Numbered from the stretch's first letter, positions 26,560 to 35,604 are shown. The stretch is 39,354 nucleotides of DNA from Methylococcaceae bacterium (GCA_900299045.1 OMIH01000071.1:1-39354), one strand, 5' to 3'. Notes: a model not told the origin generated them from the sequence alone. Translations and numbers: made by a program.

Positions 26560-28968
26560 TTAAGGGGCAAACTGATAATTGTTTTTTCCGTTTTCTTTGG
26601 CTTTATACATGGCTTTATCGGCACTGCTCAATAACTTGGCATAATCGCAGCAGGTGTCTGAATACACGGCAATGCCCATACTGGGGGTGACATGAAGCGT
26701 TTGACCTTCATGGGGCAAGGTTTGATGAAGGGCATTGAGCAATTTATCGGCTACGGGCACGATATGACTGACATCCGTTAAATGTACTAAGACCACCACA
26801 AACTCATCACCACCCAGTCGGGCAACTAAATCACGACCACGAACATTTTTCATTAACCGCTCAGCCGTAGACTTTAATACCTCATCACCCACCGCGTGAC
26901 CTAACGTATCATTAACGGCTTTAAAACCATCTAAGTCAATGAAGAGTAACGCTAAGAGTTGTTGGCTTTTTTGAATAGAGATCAACACATTATCTACAGC
27001 GGATTGCAATGCCATGCGATTCATTAAACCGGTTAAGCTATCGTAATTAGCGAGATACTCAATTTGTTCGGTTGCTTGTTTTTGCTGAGTAATGTCTGAG
27101 AAAATACCAATATAATTCATCACTTCGTTTTTCGCATTATGAATGGTTGTGATGGTTAATAATTCAGGGAAAACCGAACCGTCCTTGCGTTGATTCCACA
27201 CTTCACCTTTCCAAGTGCCGTGTGTATTGATTTCAAACCACATCGCAGCATAAAAGTCATCATCTTGCTTGGGGGTACTTAAAAAACGTGGATCTTTTCC
27301 TAAAACAGCGTCAATGTCATAGCCTGTGATGTCGGTAAAGACGCGATTAATTAGCGTGATTTTATTATTTTCATTGGTCACAAAAATGGCATCGCCAACA
27401 TGATCAAACACTTTCGCAGCGAGTTTAATTTTTGTTTCCATCTCACGTTGAAGCGTGACGTCTTGCAATGTACTGACCATGCGAATCACCTCGCCCTGTT
27501 CATTAACGTGACTTTCAATACATTGATAAATAAGTTTGCGCACGCCATTTTTGCAATCAATATGGTATTCCATATCATAACTGCCTTTAACGCAACGGGC
27601 ATGAACCAGTGTTGCGGCGACATTATCACGATCCGACGATTTAATAAAACTCAAGAATTTTTCATAATTCCATTCGAATTCATCGGCGGTTATGTCAAAA
27701 ATACGATAGACTTCATCTGAGAAATACCATTCATTACTTTGCAAGTCCCAATCAAAATCGCCTAGTTTGGCAATCCGTTGTGCGTCGGTTAATCGCATGA
27801 CATTGTATTTGAGCTTATCTAAATTATCTAAGAGGTGATGTCGCATTAACTGTAATTTAGATAATAAATGCCCAATTTCATCTTCATAAAAAATGACAAT
27901 ATCGTTGTCATAATTTCCTGCGCTAATTTGTTCAAAATGCGTCATCGCGTGATTGAGTACAGCAAGACGTTTTTTCAACTGGTAAAAGAGTAGCATAAAA
28001 CACACACTCAATAAGCCAGCACCACAAAGCATATAGGTTCGTTCGATCAACAACGTATTGAAGCGTTTTGTTAATTGCGTATGTAGACTATCGACAATCA
28101 CGGGGTAGAGTGCCATAGTTTGCGAAATAATTTCTGTCCCTTGCGCATAAAAATTTTCATCATTGATTGATGCGTCTTTTGTGATACTTTGTTGCTCTAC
28201 AGTGAGCAAAAACTGTTCAATATTACGTTGAATTTCCAATGTGCTTTGTTGGTGCGCCTCTTGGAACTTGGGCAAGGTACTCAATATTTTTTCTAAATGT
28301 AGATCAAATGTACGCAGTGATAAACGCACGAGATAAACCAGTTCGACTATTTTGGCTTGTTCTGAAGCGGTAACAGCGTGATGCGCAATCATAGTTCCAC
28401 TTGCAAAGCCTCGCAATTGACCTATGCTTTCAGTAAGCTCAGGCACGCTTTTAATCATTCCATTCATGAGATAATGTGTTGATAAATCATTATCTAAGCT
28501 TAGATTGCTGCTATTGGCGACATCCTCAATCAACGCGGATGTGTTGTCAATTAACAGTGTGTGCATATTAAAGCTATCGCGGACACCGAACATCAAATGG
28601 GTTGTTTTAAGATGTTGCCAGCGTTGCTGTAGATCGCTTAATAATGTGCAGGGCAATACAATTTTGGGCAATTGACATTGCGCAACCTCTGCATCGAAGG
28701 TGGTATCTATGTGTTTTTCTAATTCATCTAATGCGTTGTCAAGTCCACGAGTGCCGTTGAGTAAGCGATTTGCCATGCCACGATGTTGCGCCACTAAAAT
28801 ATTTAGCTGCTGTAGCTCGGCGATGATGTCTACGCCCATTTTTTCCCGATTGAGCAAATTTACATCGCGTTCTTCATGGATGACTATCCAACTCAATGCA
28901 CTGAGTACAAAGATGAAAACAACACTTATCATTATGTTAAGTAATGTTTTAATCGATAATTTACGCAT
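26560..28968 (-). CDS. Membrane PAS-GGDEF diguanylate cyclase
   Basis: An 802-residue signalling protein. TM1 (about 11-32), a periplasmic helical sensor region (about 35-310, with QHRGMANRLLNGTRG resembling NIT-type nitrate-sensing helices), TM2 (about 318-335), a HAMP-like linker (about 340-395), two PAS/PAC modules (about 400-520 and 525-640), and a C-terminal GGDEF domain (about 650-802). The active loop is ARLGGDEF with an RGRD inhibitory I-site five residues before it, both intact, so it should make cyclic di-GMP with product inhibition. No EAL domain. The ATG at 28968 is chosen because AGGA lies 9 bases upstream. The ligand is unknown. Confidence 0.92.
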   Translation of the reverse strand: MRKLSIKTLLNIMISVVFIFVLSALSWIVIHEERDVNLLNREKMGVDIIAELQQLNILVAQHRGMANRLLNGTRGLDNALDELEKHIDTTFDAEVAQCQLPKIVLPCTLLSDLQQRWQHLKTTHLMFGVRDSFNMHTLLIDNTSALIEDVANSSNLSLDNDLSTHYLMNGMIKSVPELTESIGQLRGFASGTMIAHHAVTASEQAKIVELVYLVRLSLRTFDLHLEKILSTLPKFQEAHQQSTLEIQRNIEQFLLTVEQQSITKDASINDENFYAQGTEIISQTMALYPVIVDSLHTQLTKRFNTLLIERTYMLCGAGLLSVCFMLLFYQLKKRLAVLNHAMTHFEQISAGNYDNDIVIFYEDEIGHLLSKLQLMRHHLLDNLDKLKYNVMRLTDAQRIAKLGDFDWDLQSNEWYFSDEVYRIFDITADEFEWNYEKFLSFIKSSDRDNVAATLVHARCVKGSYDMEYHIDCKNGVRKLIYQCIESHVNEQGEVIRMVSTLQDVTLQREMETKIKLAAKVFDHVGDAIFVTNENNKITLINRVFTDITGYDIDAVLGKDPRFLSTPKQDDDFYAAMWFEINTHGTWKGEVWNQRKDGSVFPELLTITTIHNAKNEVMNYIGIFSDITQQKQATEQIEYLANYDSLTGLMNRMALQSAVDNVLISIQKSQQLLALLFIDLDGFKAVNDTLGHAVGDEVLKSTAERLMKNVRGRDLVARLGGDEFVVVLVHLTDVSHIVPVADKLLNALHQTLPHEGQTLHVTPSMGIAVYSDTCCDYAKLLSSADKAMYKAKENGKNNYQFAP

Positions 28969-29013
28969 AAAATGAATCCTACCCCAAATCAAAAGTCACA
29001 AGTACAACCTAAC

Positions 29014-29421
29014 TTATTTTACAAAACAGCTTTTTTCTGCGGCATCTTCGTTATCTTTTAATTGCTTACGCAATGTTTTTCCTTTTTCAGGATCACGGAA
29101 TACAGCGCCATTTTCACCTGCCATTGAGCGTAAATACGACACGGTTTTTGCAGCGTCAAAATCACTAAAACGCATTGTTTCCGCAATTTTATCGATTTTG
29201 CATCCGCACGCATATTGATTAATATAGGTTAACCCGCCATGTTGCGCGACGCAGTTCAAAACATACTCAACACGCTCACGCGTTGGATAGTCATTGATAA
29301 AGCTTGCGGTAGTAGTGGGTTGAGCGGTATTTTCTACCGTTTTTTCTGGTGTATTTGCACAACCAGTAAGGAGAAGAGGAAGCGTGGTTGCAAGGAGCGC
29401 GGTTGTTAACGTATGTTTCAT
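29014..29421 (-). CDS. Small Cys-containing lipoprotein, unknown function
   Basis: A 135-residue exported lipoprotein. Signal with lipobox LTGC (Cys at about 21), a low-complexity Thr-rich linker, then a conserved-looking domain: RVEYVLNCVAQHGG, YACGCKIDKIAETM, FDAAKTVSYLRSM, and a C-terminal Cys in KSCFVK. After the lipid Cys there are four further Cys, enough for two disulfides. I recall similar RVE-VL-C-HGG proteins in methanotrophs and other users of periplasmic quinoprotein dehydrogenases, but I cannot confirm it here. It lies upstream of the GGDEF gene in the same direction and is divergent from mobA. Confidence 0.75.
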   Translation of the reverse strand: MKHTLTTALLATTLPLLLTGCANTPEKTVENTAQPTTTASFINDYPTRERVEYVLNCVAQHGGLTYINQYACGCKIDKIAETMRFSDFDAAKTVSYLRSMAGENGAVFRDPEKGKTLRKQLKDNEDAAEKSCFVK

Positions 29422-29472
29422 GTGGACGTTTTCCTTTAAAATTAAAAATATTTAACTAATAGATTAACACCA

Positions 29473-30054
29473 ATGACCTCGCAAACAAAAGTAGCTGGCG
29501 TTATTCTCGCCGGTGGTCGAGCGCAACGTATGAATTTTGAAAATAAAGCGCTGATGCTATATCAGGGGCAACCCTTGATTGCTTATTCGTTTTTTGCTAT
29601 GCGTCCGCTTGTAGATGAATTGTTAATTAATGCAAATGGTTCGCATACGCTTTATCAAACATGGCGTGTTCCCGTTATTGCCGACATGAAGGCAGACTTT
29701 TCTGGACCGCTTGCTGGCGTTTTAGCGGCAATGAATTTTGTGGATGCGGATATATTACTGGTTGTTCCCTGTGACGCCCCTTTTATTACTACAGAGCAAC
29801 TAGAACGATTATTGCGCGAACATCAACTTTATCAATCAGCCATTACAGTGGCTTGCTGTGGTGAGCAAATTCATTCGGTCTTTATGGTTGTAAATACGCA
29901 TTTAAAAACCAGTTTAGAACACTATTTAGCCAAAGGTGAGCGCAAAGTTAGACGCTGGTTTATGGAGCATCAAACGCATTACGTTGACTTTGGCGACCAT
30001 ACACGTGGTTTTGAAAATATCAATACGCTCGACGAATTGCGTGCTATTGTGTGA
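29473..30054 (+). CDS. mobA: MobA, molybdenum cofactor guanylyltransferase
   Basis: A 193-residue enzyme that attaches GMP to molybdopterin to give Mo-bis-MGD. The nucleotide loop VILAGGRAQRMNFENKALM, the DFSGPLAGVLAAM segment and LVVPCDAPFITTE (metal-binding Asp) match the family. Normal length. It is convergent with the radical SAM gene, the two overlapping by 11 bases at their 3' ends. With moaC it shows a capacity for DMSO-reductase family enzymes such as formate dehydrogenase or nitrate reductase. Confidence 0.94.
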   Translation: MTSQTKVAGVILAGGRAQRMNFENKALMLYQGQPLIAYSFFAMRPLVDELLINANGSHTLYQTWRVPVIADMKADFSGPLAGVLAAMNFVDADILLVVPCDAPFITTEQLERLLREHQLYQSAITVACCGEQIHSVFMVVNTHLKTSLEHYLAKGERKVRRWFMEHQTHYVDFGDHTRGFENINTLDELRAIV

Positions 30055-30892
30055 CCACTACCTCAAAATCCAACAATCGAATAGCGTTTGCTAGCTCATC
30101 CATCGCCGCTAATGGCATGATTTGCAAATCGATGGCTTCGGGTTGCTGTGAAGGGCGTGCGAGCGTGTAGAGCGTAATATTTCTGATATTGGTTTGATTT
30201 CGTACATGTGTTAAAAAATCAATAAAACCTGCTTTTTCAGTGAGTGTGAGTCCTTGCTGACGATAATCCACTAAGCAGATTTGTATTTTTGTTTTGCAGA
30301 GCTCACTTGCAATCTGTAAATTTTTGAATACAGATTCATTGCGTTGCGCTGAATGATTAAATTTTGCTCGCCCCTCTGGGGTTGCGCTGTCCATTTTAAA
30401 CCAAATTTCACCATCGTATTGATTGAGTATATGGAGTCCTTTTTGCACAGCTGGGCGATGAATGAGGCTACCATTGGTAATCAACACAAAATGACTTTGA
30501 GGAAAAATATCAAATTCATTTGCAATCTCACCAATCAATGAAACAGCGAGGTCAAAGTTTTTCAAACTGGTGGGTTCTCCATTGCCTGCAATAGCAATAT
30601 CCTTAATGACGCGCTGCGCTATATCTACTTCCATGTCCTCATAAAAGCGTCCGTGCAGTACCGAATTTAAAAAAAAGCGTAGTTCACTTGCCAGCAAATC
30701 CAAGTGAATGTCGGGCGCTGCCCCATTTTTTAATTCAGGGACTTGGCAATAAATACATCGCCAATTACACGCGTTATTAATATTGAAATTGATGCCAATT
30801 GATAATCCACCCGCACGACGTGAAAGAACGGGATACACATACGTTAAACCGGTAATATTACGATTGTGATTGGTAACGGTGAGTTTTGACAT
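30044..30892 (-). CDS. Radical SAM protein
   Basis: A 282-residue radical SAM enzyme. The [4Fe-4S] motif is CNWRCIYC (CX3CX2C) near residue 45, followed by IAIAGNGEPTSL (the GGE-like SAM region) and LITNGSL. It resembles the group of short radical SAM proteins related to MoaA-like or wyosine/activating-type enzymes, but no substrate motif is recognised. The ATG at 30892 (MSKLTVTNHNRN) is chosen because it is the first ATG; a TTG-initiated frame extends to 30913. It is the convergent neighbour of mobA, which may be coincidental. Confidence 0.85.
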   Translation of the reverse strand: MSKLTVTNHNRNITGLTYVYPVLSRRAGGLSIGINFNINNACNWRCIYCQVPELKNGAAPDIHLDLLASELRFFLNSVLHGRFYEDMEVDIAQRVIKDIAIAGNGEPTSLKNFDLAVSLIGEIANEFDIFPQSHFVLITNGSLIHRPAVQKGLHILNQYDGEIWFKMDSATPEGRAKFNHSAQRNESVFKNLQIASELCKTKIQICLVDYRQQGLTLTEKAGFIDFLTHVRNQTNIRNITLYTLARPSQQPEAIDLQIMPLAAMDELANAIRLLDFEVVVTQ

Positions 30893-31051
30893 GGTTAAAT
30901 TGAGAAATAACAAGAGGCGCTAAGTATAGCACACACGCCAAGTAGATATTTTTTGTGTGGTATACTCTCCAGCGATGCACAGCAAGGTTTTGTTGTGTTT
31001 ACTTTTCAAAAATGATAACAATAAAAACGACAAATTAACGAGGAAAACATC

Positions 31052-31804
31052 ATGTGTTGGAGTGGTGAAGCATCGGGGGTGCTTGCAGCAGTTGGCTTGG
31101 GGACAGCGTATTACATCGCAAAAAAAGGGGAGTCCAAAGAACTCTGGATTCCATTAACCTATTTTGCATTAATGGAATTACTTCAAGCGTTTACTTATGT
31201 GTATATTGATTTGTGTGATAATCCTAATAATCAAATTTTAACGATGCTAGGGTATTTACACGTCGCCTTTCAGCCATTTTTTGCCAATATGGTGGCAATG
31301 TATTTTATTCCTGAAAGTATTAAACTCAAAATTCGTACAACGGTTTATACCATTTGCGCGGCAGGTTCTATTTTGATTTTATTTAAAATGTATCCATTTG
31401 CATGGGCGGGAACGTGTGTTATTGGTACAGAAGGTTTTTGTGGACCTCATGTCTGCTCCGTGTCGGGTGCATGGCATATTGCTTGGCAAATGCCGCTCAA
31501 TGGCTTGCTTTCACACCCTATTGAATGGTTGTTTAATTTCAATTGGGGTTTGCATGTATTGGCGTATATTATTGTTGCCTTTATTTTGCCGACGCTTTAT
31601 GGCTCATGGCGATTTGTGTTATTCCACTACTTCATGGGACCTTGGATTTCAGATATTACCACCGATGATCCTAATGAATACGCGGCAGTGTGGTGCTTGT
31701 TTTCGATTGCGTTGTGTGTATCCGTGATCAAATCACCTGTGCGCAAGTATTTGCACGTGACTAGTTGGCCATTTTATAAAAAACACGTAGGAGATTCGTT
31801 GTGA
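31052..31804 (+). CDS. DUF5765 family polytopic membrane protein
   Basis: A 250-residue integral membrane protein with about six to seven hydrophobic helices. It starts MCWSGEASGVLAAVGLG, a Cys-Trp-Ser opening I associate with DUF5765. Two further Cys are in FCGPHVCSVSGAWHIAW, next to His and Trp, which could be a metal- or redox-linked loop. GAGGAAAA is 8 bases before the ATG. It is convergent with the cupredoxin gene across a shared terminator. The family has no known function; I recall it from methanotrophs and marine bacteria. Proximity to two exported copper-type proteins suggests, without proof, a role in copper or membrane oxidase biology. Confidence 0.72.
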   Translation: MCWSGEASGVLAAVGLGTAYYIAKKGESKELWIPLTYFALMELLQAFTYVYIDLCDNPNNQILTMLGYLHVAFQPFFANMVAMYFIPESIKLKIRTTVYTICAAGSILILFKMYPFAWAGTCVIGTEGFCGPHVCSVSGAWHIAWQMPLNGLLSHPIEWLFNFNWGLHVLAYIIVAFILPTLYGSWRFVLFHYFMGPWISDITTDDPNEYAAVWCLFSIALCVSVIKSPVRKYLHVTSWPFYKKHVGDSL

Positions 31805-31865
31805 CGATGACCTAAATTGTTTGCATCGTGTTTGGGCATGATACAAACAATTGAAATTCAAAGTT

Positions 31866-31898
31866 AAAAAAAGCCAACACAGTGTGTTGGCTTTTTTT
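31866..31898. terminator. Bidirectional terminator between the DUF5765 and cupredoxin genes
   Basis: A perfect 15-bp stem of AAAAAAAGCCAACAC (31866-31880) with its complement (31884-31898) has a very short loop and T-runs on both strands. Confidence 0.92.
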
Positions 31899-31915
31899 AT
31901 ACCACAAAGCACAAG

Positions 31916-32815
31916 TTATTTATGTAATGTGTGTTGTATTTTTTTAATTAATTGAGCGGTTAATGCAATAATGGCATTATTGATTGTTTTCAGAAGGTCT
32001 ATCACATAAGCTAAAATCTCTGCCGCGCTCATCCCTTTGAATTTTTGCACTAAAAATGGGGCTAGCAATAAGCCTAGTGCGAGTCCTATAACCGTGACAC
32101 CTGAAAATGTGCTGTCTTCTGGCGTTGCGGGCGTGGACGATGTCGCTGCAACGGGTGCTGCCGTTTTTTCAGCTACGGTGGGTTCTGCATTGGCTTCTTC
32201 GTGTGCTTTTGCTAAAAGTTCGGGCAGTGTAATTTTATAATCGTCAGCAATGGTATTTGCCGTTACGTTGGGTATACTTGGCAAATCGCCATCGCCTTTA
32301 CCCACTTTTAATTGGGCTTTCATGCCCTTTTCCATGTGTTGAGCAATATCACAATGCACTAAATACGTTTTATCTCCCGGTGGCAAAATCAGTGTACCCG
32401 AAATTTTTGCAGGTCCTGAAACTTCTAAATGGAACATACCTTTAGGATACAAATATTTAGGCAGACCGTGCATCATCCACTGATGGCGAACGTTGTCATC
32501 GTTGATAAAATGAACGGTTAATTTTGTACAAGGCTTGAATTGAAATTCTTGTGTGTCGAAGGCAAACATTCTGCCTGGAAATTTTTCGGCGTATTTATGC
32601 CCTGCATGAACGGTAATTTCTTTGGTTTCTGAGATTTTTTCGCAACCACCAGGTAGGGTATCAGGATTGTTGCCCATGACCATGCCACCAGCCATATCCA
32701 TTAAATGCCCATCACCGTGGTTCATTAATATACCATCGTGATCTTGATAATCTTGAGCAAATGTCGGTAGCGCAAACAGCGCCGCCATGACGCTTACCGA
32801 TACTAATTTCATCAT
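31916..32815 (-). CDS. Membrane-anchored cupredoxin-domain protein
   Basis: A 299-residue exported protein. Signal peptide about 1-20 (cut near FA|QD); a Met/His-rich stretch at about 26-50 (H26, H33, H37 and several Met) that could bind copper; and a cupredoxin domain about 60-172. A type-1 copper site is visible: H111 or H116 in DNVRHQWMMHG, then C155-X4-H160-X4-M165 in VHCDIAQHMEKGM. C58 and C96 may form a disulfide. A Thr/Pro/Ala linker (210-236), a transmembrane helix (239-257) and a C-terminal amphipathic helix follow. An AGAGGC ribosome site is present. It lies 54 bases downstream of the 'HGG' exported protein, so both are probably co-transcribed. A role as periplasmic electron or copper carrier is inferred. 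Confidence 0.85.
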   Translation of the reverse strand: MMKLVSVSVMAALFALPTFAQDYQDHDGILMNHGDGHLMDMAGGMVMGNNPDTLPGGCEKISETKEITVHAGHKYAEKFPGRMFAFDTQEFQFKPCTKLTVHFINDDNVRHQWMMHGLPKYLYPKGMFHLEVSGPAKISGTLILPPGDKTYLVHCDIAQHMEKGMKAQLKVGKGDGDLPSIPNVTANTIADDYKITLPELLAKAHEEANAEPTVAEKTAAPVAATSSTPATPEDSTFSGVTVIGLALGLLLAPFLVQKFKGMSAAEILAYVIDLLKTINNAIIALTAQLIKKIQHTLHK

Positions 32816-32869
32816 TCTTTTTGCCTCTTGAATAAGTAAAACGACGTCCTTGTCTGAATTTGTCGCGGT

Positions 32870-33472
32870 TTATTCTTTGATTTTGCCAACTAAACCATCG
32901 ATAGCGCGTTTGAAACCCGCGTTTGATAAATAAACGACATACAAGCCAGCAAAGGCAAAGAACGCATACAAAAAGAGTTCATTTTTAGATGCTTGTTGAC
33001 CTTTACCTGCTTGGAAACTCATGTGTGCATCAAGACGCTCGCTTCCCGCTTCACCATCTTCTGGTAATAAGGTAATGTGGATGAGATATTTACCCACCTC
33101 AGGCACCCCTTCTGGCAATGAAAGCATTACCGTGCCGGATTTGTGTTTTGCCGCTTCTTGGAAGAAAACACGTGTCCCTTCGGGTTCTTTGGTGACTTCA
33201 AATTCGACGGCTCTATTACGGTATTTCATGTCTTGGTAATCAAATACCAATTGAATTAATGAGTCGGTGCTTGGAATATTGCCGCAAAAATCTTCAGCTG
33301 GGAAGGCTTTAGGTTGATAAGCTGTGTAGTGAATCCAGTGATCTTTTTCTAATTCAAATTTACATTGATCCGTATCGGTACCAGCAGCGCCGCCATGCGC
33401 CCATAATGCCGACGAAAAAAGTAACGCTGTTAAACCGAGTGAACTTTTTTTAATCATTTGCGCTATGTTCAT
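32870..33472 (-). CDS. Exported membrane-anchored protein with a predicted N-terminal His
   Basis: A 200-residue protein I do not recognise by name. The signal peptide (1-25, ending ALWA) is predicted to be cut before His26, giving a mature start HGGAAGTDTDQC. A free N-terminal His is the hallmark of copper 'histidine brace' proteins (CopC, LPMO-like, PmoB). Other candidate ligands are the His pair in DHWIHY. A beta-rich domain (about 60-155) is followed by a C-terminal transmembrane helix (about 168-185) and a basic tail. The ATG at 33472 is favoured over a GTG at 33484 because AGAAG lies just before it. It is upstream of the cupredoxin gene in the same direction. Copper binding is inferred, not shown. 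Confidence 0.7.
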   Translation of the reverse strand: MNIAQMIKKSSLGLTALLFSSALWAHGGAAGTDTDQCKFELEKDHWIHYTAYQPKAFPAEDFCGNIPSTDSLIQLVFDYQDMKYRNRAVEFEVTKEPEGTRVFFQEAAKHKSGTVMLSLPEGVPEVGKYLIHITLLPEDGEAGSERLDAHMSFQAGKGQQASKNELFLYAFFAFAGLYVVYLSNAGFKRAIDGLVGKIKE

Positions 33473-33484
33473 AAGTCTTCTCAC

Positions 33485-33909
33485 TTGAAATAGTTATTAT
33501 TGTAAATGCTATTGCTTTATATCGCTATCGCACGAGGCTAACTTTAACACGTCATTTGATGCAAATAAAGTAGTTAGACTCGCGCATAAATAATGCCAGA
33601 GTGAACAAATAATTGATATGCACAGAAATAATCGCAAAAATAAGCAATTGCGCATAAATATAAAGCGTTTCAGTGAAACAGATATGAAACAAACGTGTTT
33701 CAATGAAACAAAAAACAAAGCGCAACTTAACGCGAGGAAATGGAAATGCGAGAAGGTAATGAAGGGTTGGGTAGTGGGATTCTTGCAGCAAATGTTAAAT
33801 TCATTTTGGTGTGCCAGGAAAAAAAAGCGCAGTGATGCGGTGGATTATTGCTATCTGTCCTTAATTTTCGTAGACTTGGAGTAATTTTCTCAATTTGGAG
33901 TTCTGTAGT
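33485..33909. other. Gene-free region between the divergent 'HGG' gene and pgi
   Basis: About 425 bp with no convincing gene. It holds the palindrome pair described separately (33667-33709) and, at its right end, the pgi ribosome site GGAG (33897-33900). Open frames inside it (for example 33618-33884 plus strand) lack a ribosome site and protein-like composition. I see no tRNA or other structured RNA. Confidence 0.6.
33667..33709. promoter_or_regulatory. Pair of 13-bp palindromes with exact 30-bp spacing (candidate operators)
   Basis: GTTTCAGTGAAAC (33667-33679) and GTTTCAATGAAAC (33697-33709) are perfect palindromes around one central base. Their starts are 30 bp apart, about three helical turns. 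A further TGAAAC half-site lies between (33685-33690). They sit about 195-200 bp from both the pgi and the 'HGG' starts. This looks like tandem sites for a dimeric regulator, but the regulator is unknown. Confidence 0.5.
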
Positions 33910-35547
33910 ATGGCATCGTTGACCGCTAAGCCCGCTTGGGCGGCATTACAAAATCATTATGACCACATTCATAATCAACGTTTAGTCGATAGTTTTAAAA
34001 ACGATTTGAATCGACACGAAAAATTTTCGATTACGTTTAATGATATTTTGTTCGATTATTCAAAAAATCGCATCAACGATGACACTTTGCCGTTATTGAT
34101 TGAACTTGCTAAACAATCGGGGCTATCAGAAAAAATTCATGCCATGTTTTCGGGTGAAAAAATCAATGTTACGGAAGGTCGCGCTGTACTTCATACTGCA
34201 TTGCGTAATCGTAGCAACACGCCTATTTACGTTGACGGTGTGGATGTTATGCCACAAATTAACGCGTCACTTAAAAAAATGCGTGCTTTCTCCGAGCGTG
34301 TGCGTTCGGGCGAATGGAAAGGTTACAGCGGTAAAGCCATCACTGATATTGTCAATATCGGTATTGGGGGATCAGATTTAGGACCTAAAATGGTCACAGC
34401 CGCGCTACATCCTTACGCTACCCCCGCACTACGTGTTCATTTTGTGTCTAATGTGGATCAAACGGATTTAATTGAAACGATTGAAAATCTGTCACCTGAA
34501 ACCACGCTGTTTTTAGTTGGCTCAAAAACCTTTACGACACATGAAACCATTACCAATGCAAATTCAGCTCGTGCTTGGCTACTGAAAAGTGCGCCAGACA
34601 GTTCTGCGGTAGCTAAACATTTTGTTGCGCTATCAACTAACGCAAAAGAGGTGGCTGCATTTGGTATTGATACCGATAATATGTTTGAATTTTGGAATTG
34701 GGTAGGCGGGCGCTATTCACTTTGGTCAGCAATTGGCTTATCAATTGCGCTGTATGTTGGTATGAACAATTTCGAAGAATTGCTCGAAGGGGCGTACGCG
34801 ACCGATCAACATTTTAAGCAAACGCCTTTTGAAAAAAATATCCCTGTCATTATGGGCTTGCTAGGCATCTGGTATAACAACTTCTTCAAAGCTGAAACGC
34901 ACGCCATGCTCGCTTATGATCAATCAATGCGCTATTTTGCAGATTATTTTCAGCAAGGTGACATGGAGAGTAACGGTAAAAGCATTTCCATTACGGGTAA
35001 AAAAGTCGATTACAGCACGGGACCCATTATTTGGGGACACCCAGGGACAAATGGACAACATGCGTTTTATCAACTCATTCATCAAGGTACAAAATTAATT
35101 CCTTGTGATTTTCTCGCACCAGCAATTAGCCATTATCATTTACCCGAACATCACAAAATTTTAATTTCAAACTTCCTTGCACAGCCTGAAGCATTAATGC
35201 ACGGTAAATCAGCACAAGAAGTCAAGCGAGATTTAACCGAGGAAGAATGCAAAGATGACGTGTTGGTTGCATCTAAAGTGTTTGATGGCAATAAACCCTC
35301 TAATGCGTTTTTGTTTAAAAAATTAACGCCAAAAACGTTAGGTTCACTCATTGCGCTTTATGAGCACAAAATTTTTGTGCAAGGCGTGATTTGGAATATT
35401 AATTCTTATGACCAAATGGGCGTACAACTTGGGAAAGTGCTTGCAAAAGTGATTTTGCCTGAACTCAACAATGATGACGTGATTACTAGCCATGATTGCT
35501 CAACTAATGCGCTAATCAATGCCTATAAAAAATTAGCTAAAGAGTAA
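33910..35547 (+). CDS. pgi: Glucose-6-phosphate isomerase
   Basis: A 545-residue phosphoglucose isomerase, of normal length. Signature 1 region: [16 protein letters not shown]; the [13 protein letters not shown] phosphate-binding loop; [18 protein letters not shown]; and [23 protein letters not shown] with the catalytic Glu/His neighbourhood. It interconverts glucose-6-P and fructose-6-P, used in gluconeogenesis, glycogen synthesis and hexulose-phosphate cycles of methylotrophs. The ATG at 33910 is chosen because GGAG is 9 bases upstream; a TTG frame from 33895 overlaps that ribosome site. It stands alone, with a terminator at 35601-35634. Confidence 0.97.
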   Translation: MASLTAKPAWAALQNHYDHIHNQRLVDSFKNDLNRHEKFSITFNDILFDYSKNRINDDTLPLLIELAKQSGLSEKIHAMFSGEKINVTEGRAVLHTALRNRSNTPIYVDGVDVMPQINASLKKMRAFSERVRSGEWKGYSGKAITDIVNIGIGGSDLGPKMVTAALHPYATPALRVHFVSNVDQTDLIETIENLSPETTLFLVGSKTFTTHETITNANSARAWLLKSAPDSSAVAKHFVALSTNAKEVAAFGIDTDNMFEFWNWVGGRYSLWSAIGLSIALYVGMNNFEELLEGAYATDQHFKQTPFEKNIPVIMGLLGIWYNNFFKAETHAMLAYDQSMRYFADYFQQGDMESNGKSISITGKKVDYSTGPIIWGHPGTNGQHAFYQLIHQGTKLIPCDFLAPAISHYHLPEHHKILISNFLAQPEALMHGKSAQEVKRDLTEEECKDDVLVASKVFDGNKPSNAFLFKKLTPKTLGSLIALYEHKIFVQGVIWNINSYDQMGVQLGKVLAKVILPELNNDDVITSHDCSTNALINAYKKLAKE

Positions 35548-35566
35548 TGTGTTTCTTGCATTCCTA

Positions 35567-35604
35567 ATTGATGGCACATTAAAAAATTGATAGCACATTA
35601 AAAA
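35567..35604. repeat. Tandem 19-bp direct repeat after pgi
   Basis: Two adjacent copies of ATTGATGGCACATTAAAAA, differing at one base (the second has A for G), fill the space between the pgi stop and its terminator. This is probably a simple local duplication. Confidence 0.8.

Noticed and set aside
33667-33709. CRISPR-like repeat with 30-bp period starting GTTTCA
   Set aside because: Only two units, repeat only 13 bp and palindromic, with no spacers of regular design and no cas genes. Better explained as regulator sites.
33509-33791. Two minus-strand open frames in the same gene-free region
   Set aside because: They overlap each other in different frames, are rich in Phe/Leu/Cys as expected from low-GC noise, and have no ribosome site.
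33618-33884. Plus-strand open frame of 88 codons before pgi
   Set aside because: No ribosome site; composition is Lys/Asn-rich like translated AT-rich intergenic DNA, and it runs straight through the palindrome pair. Treated as non-coding.
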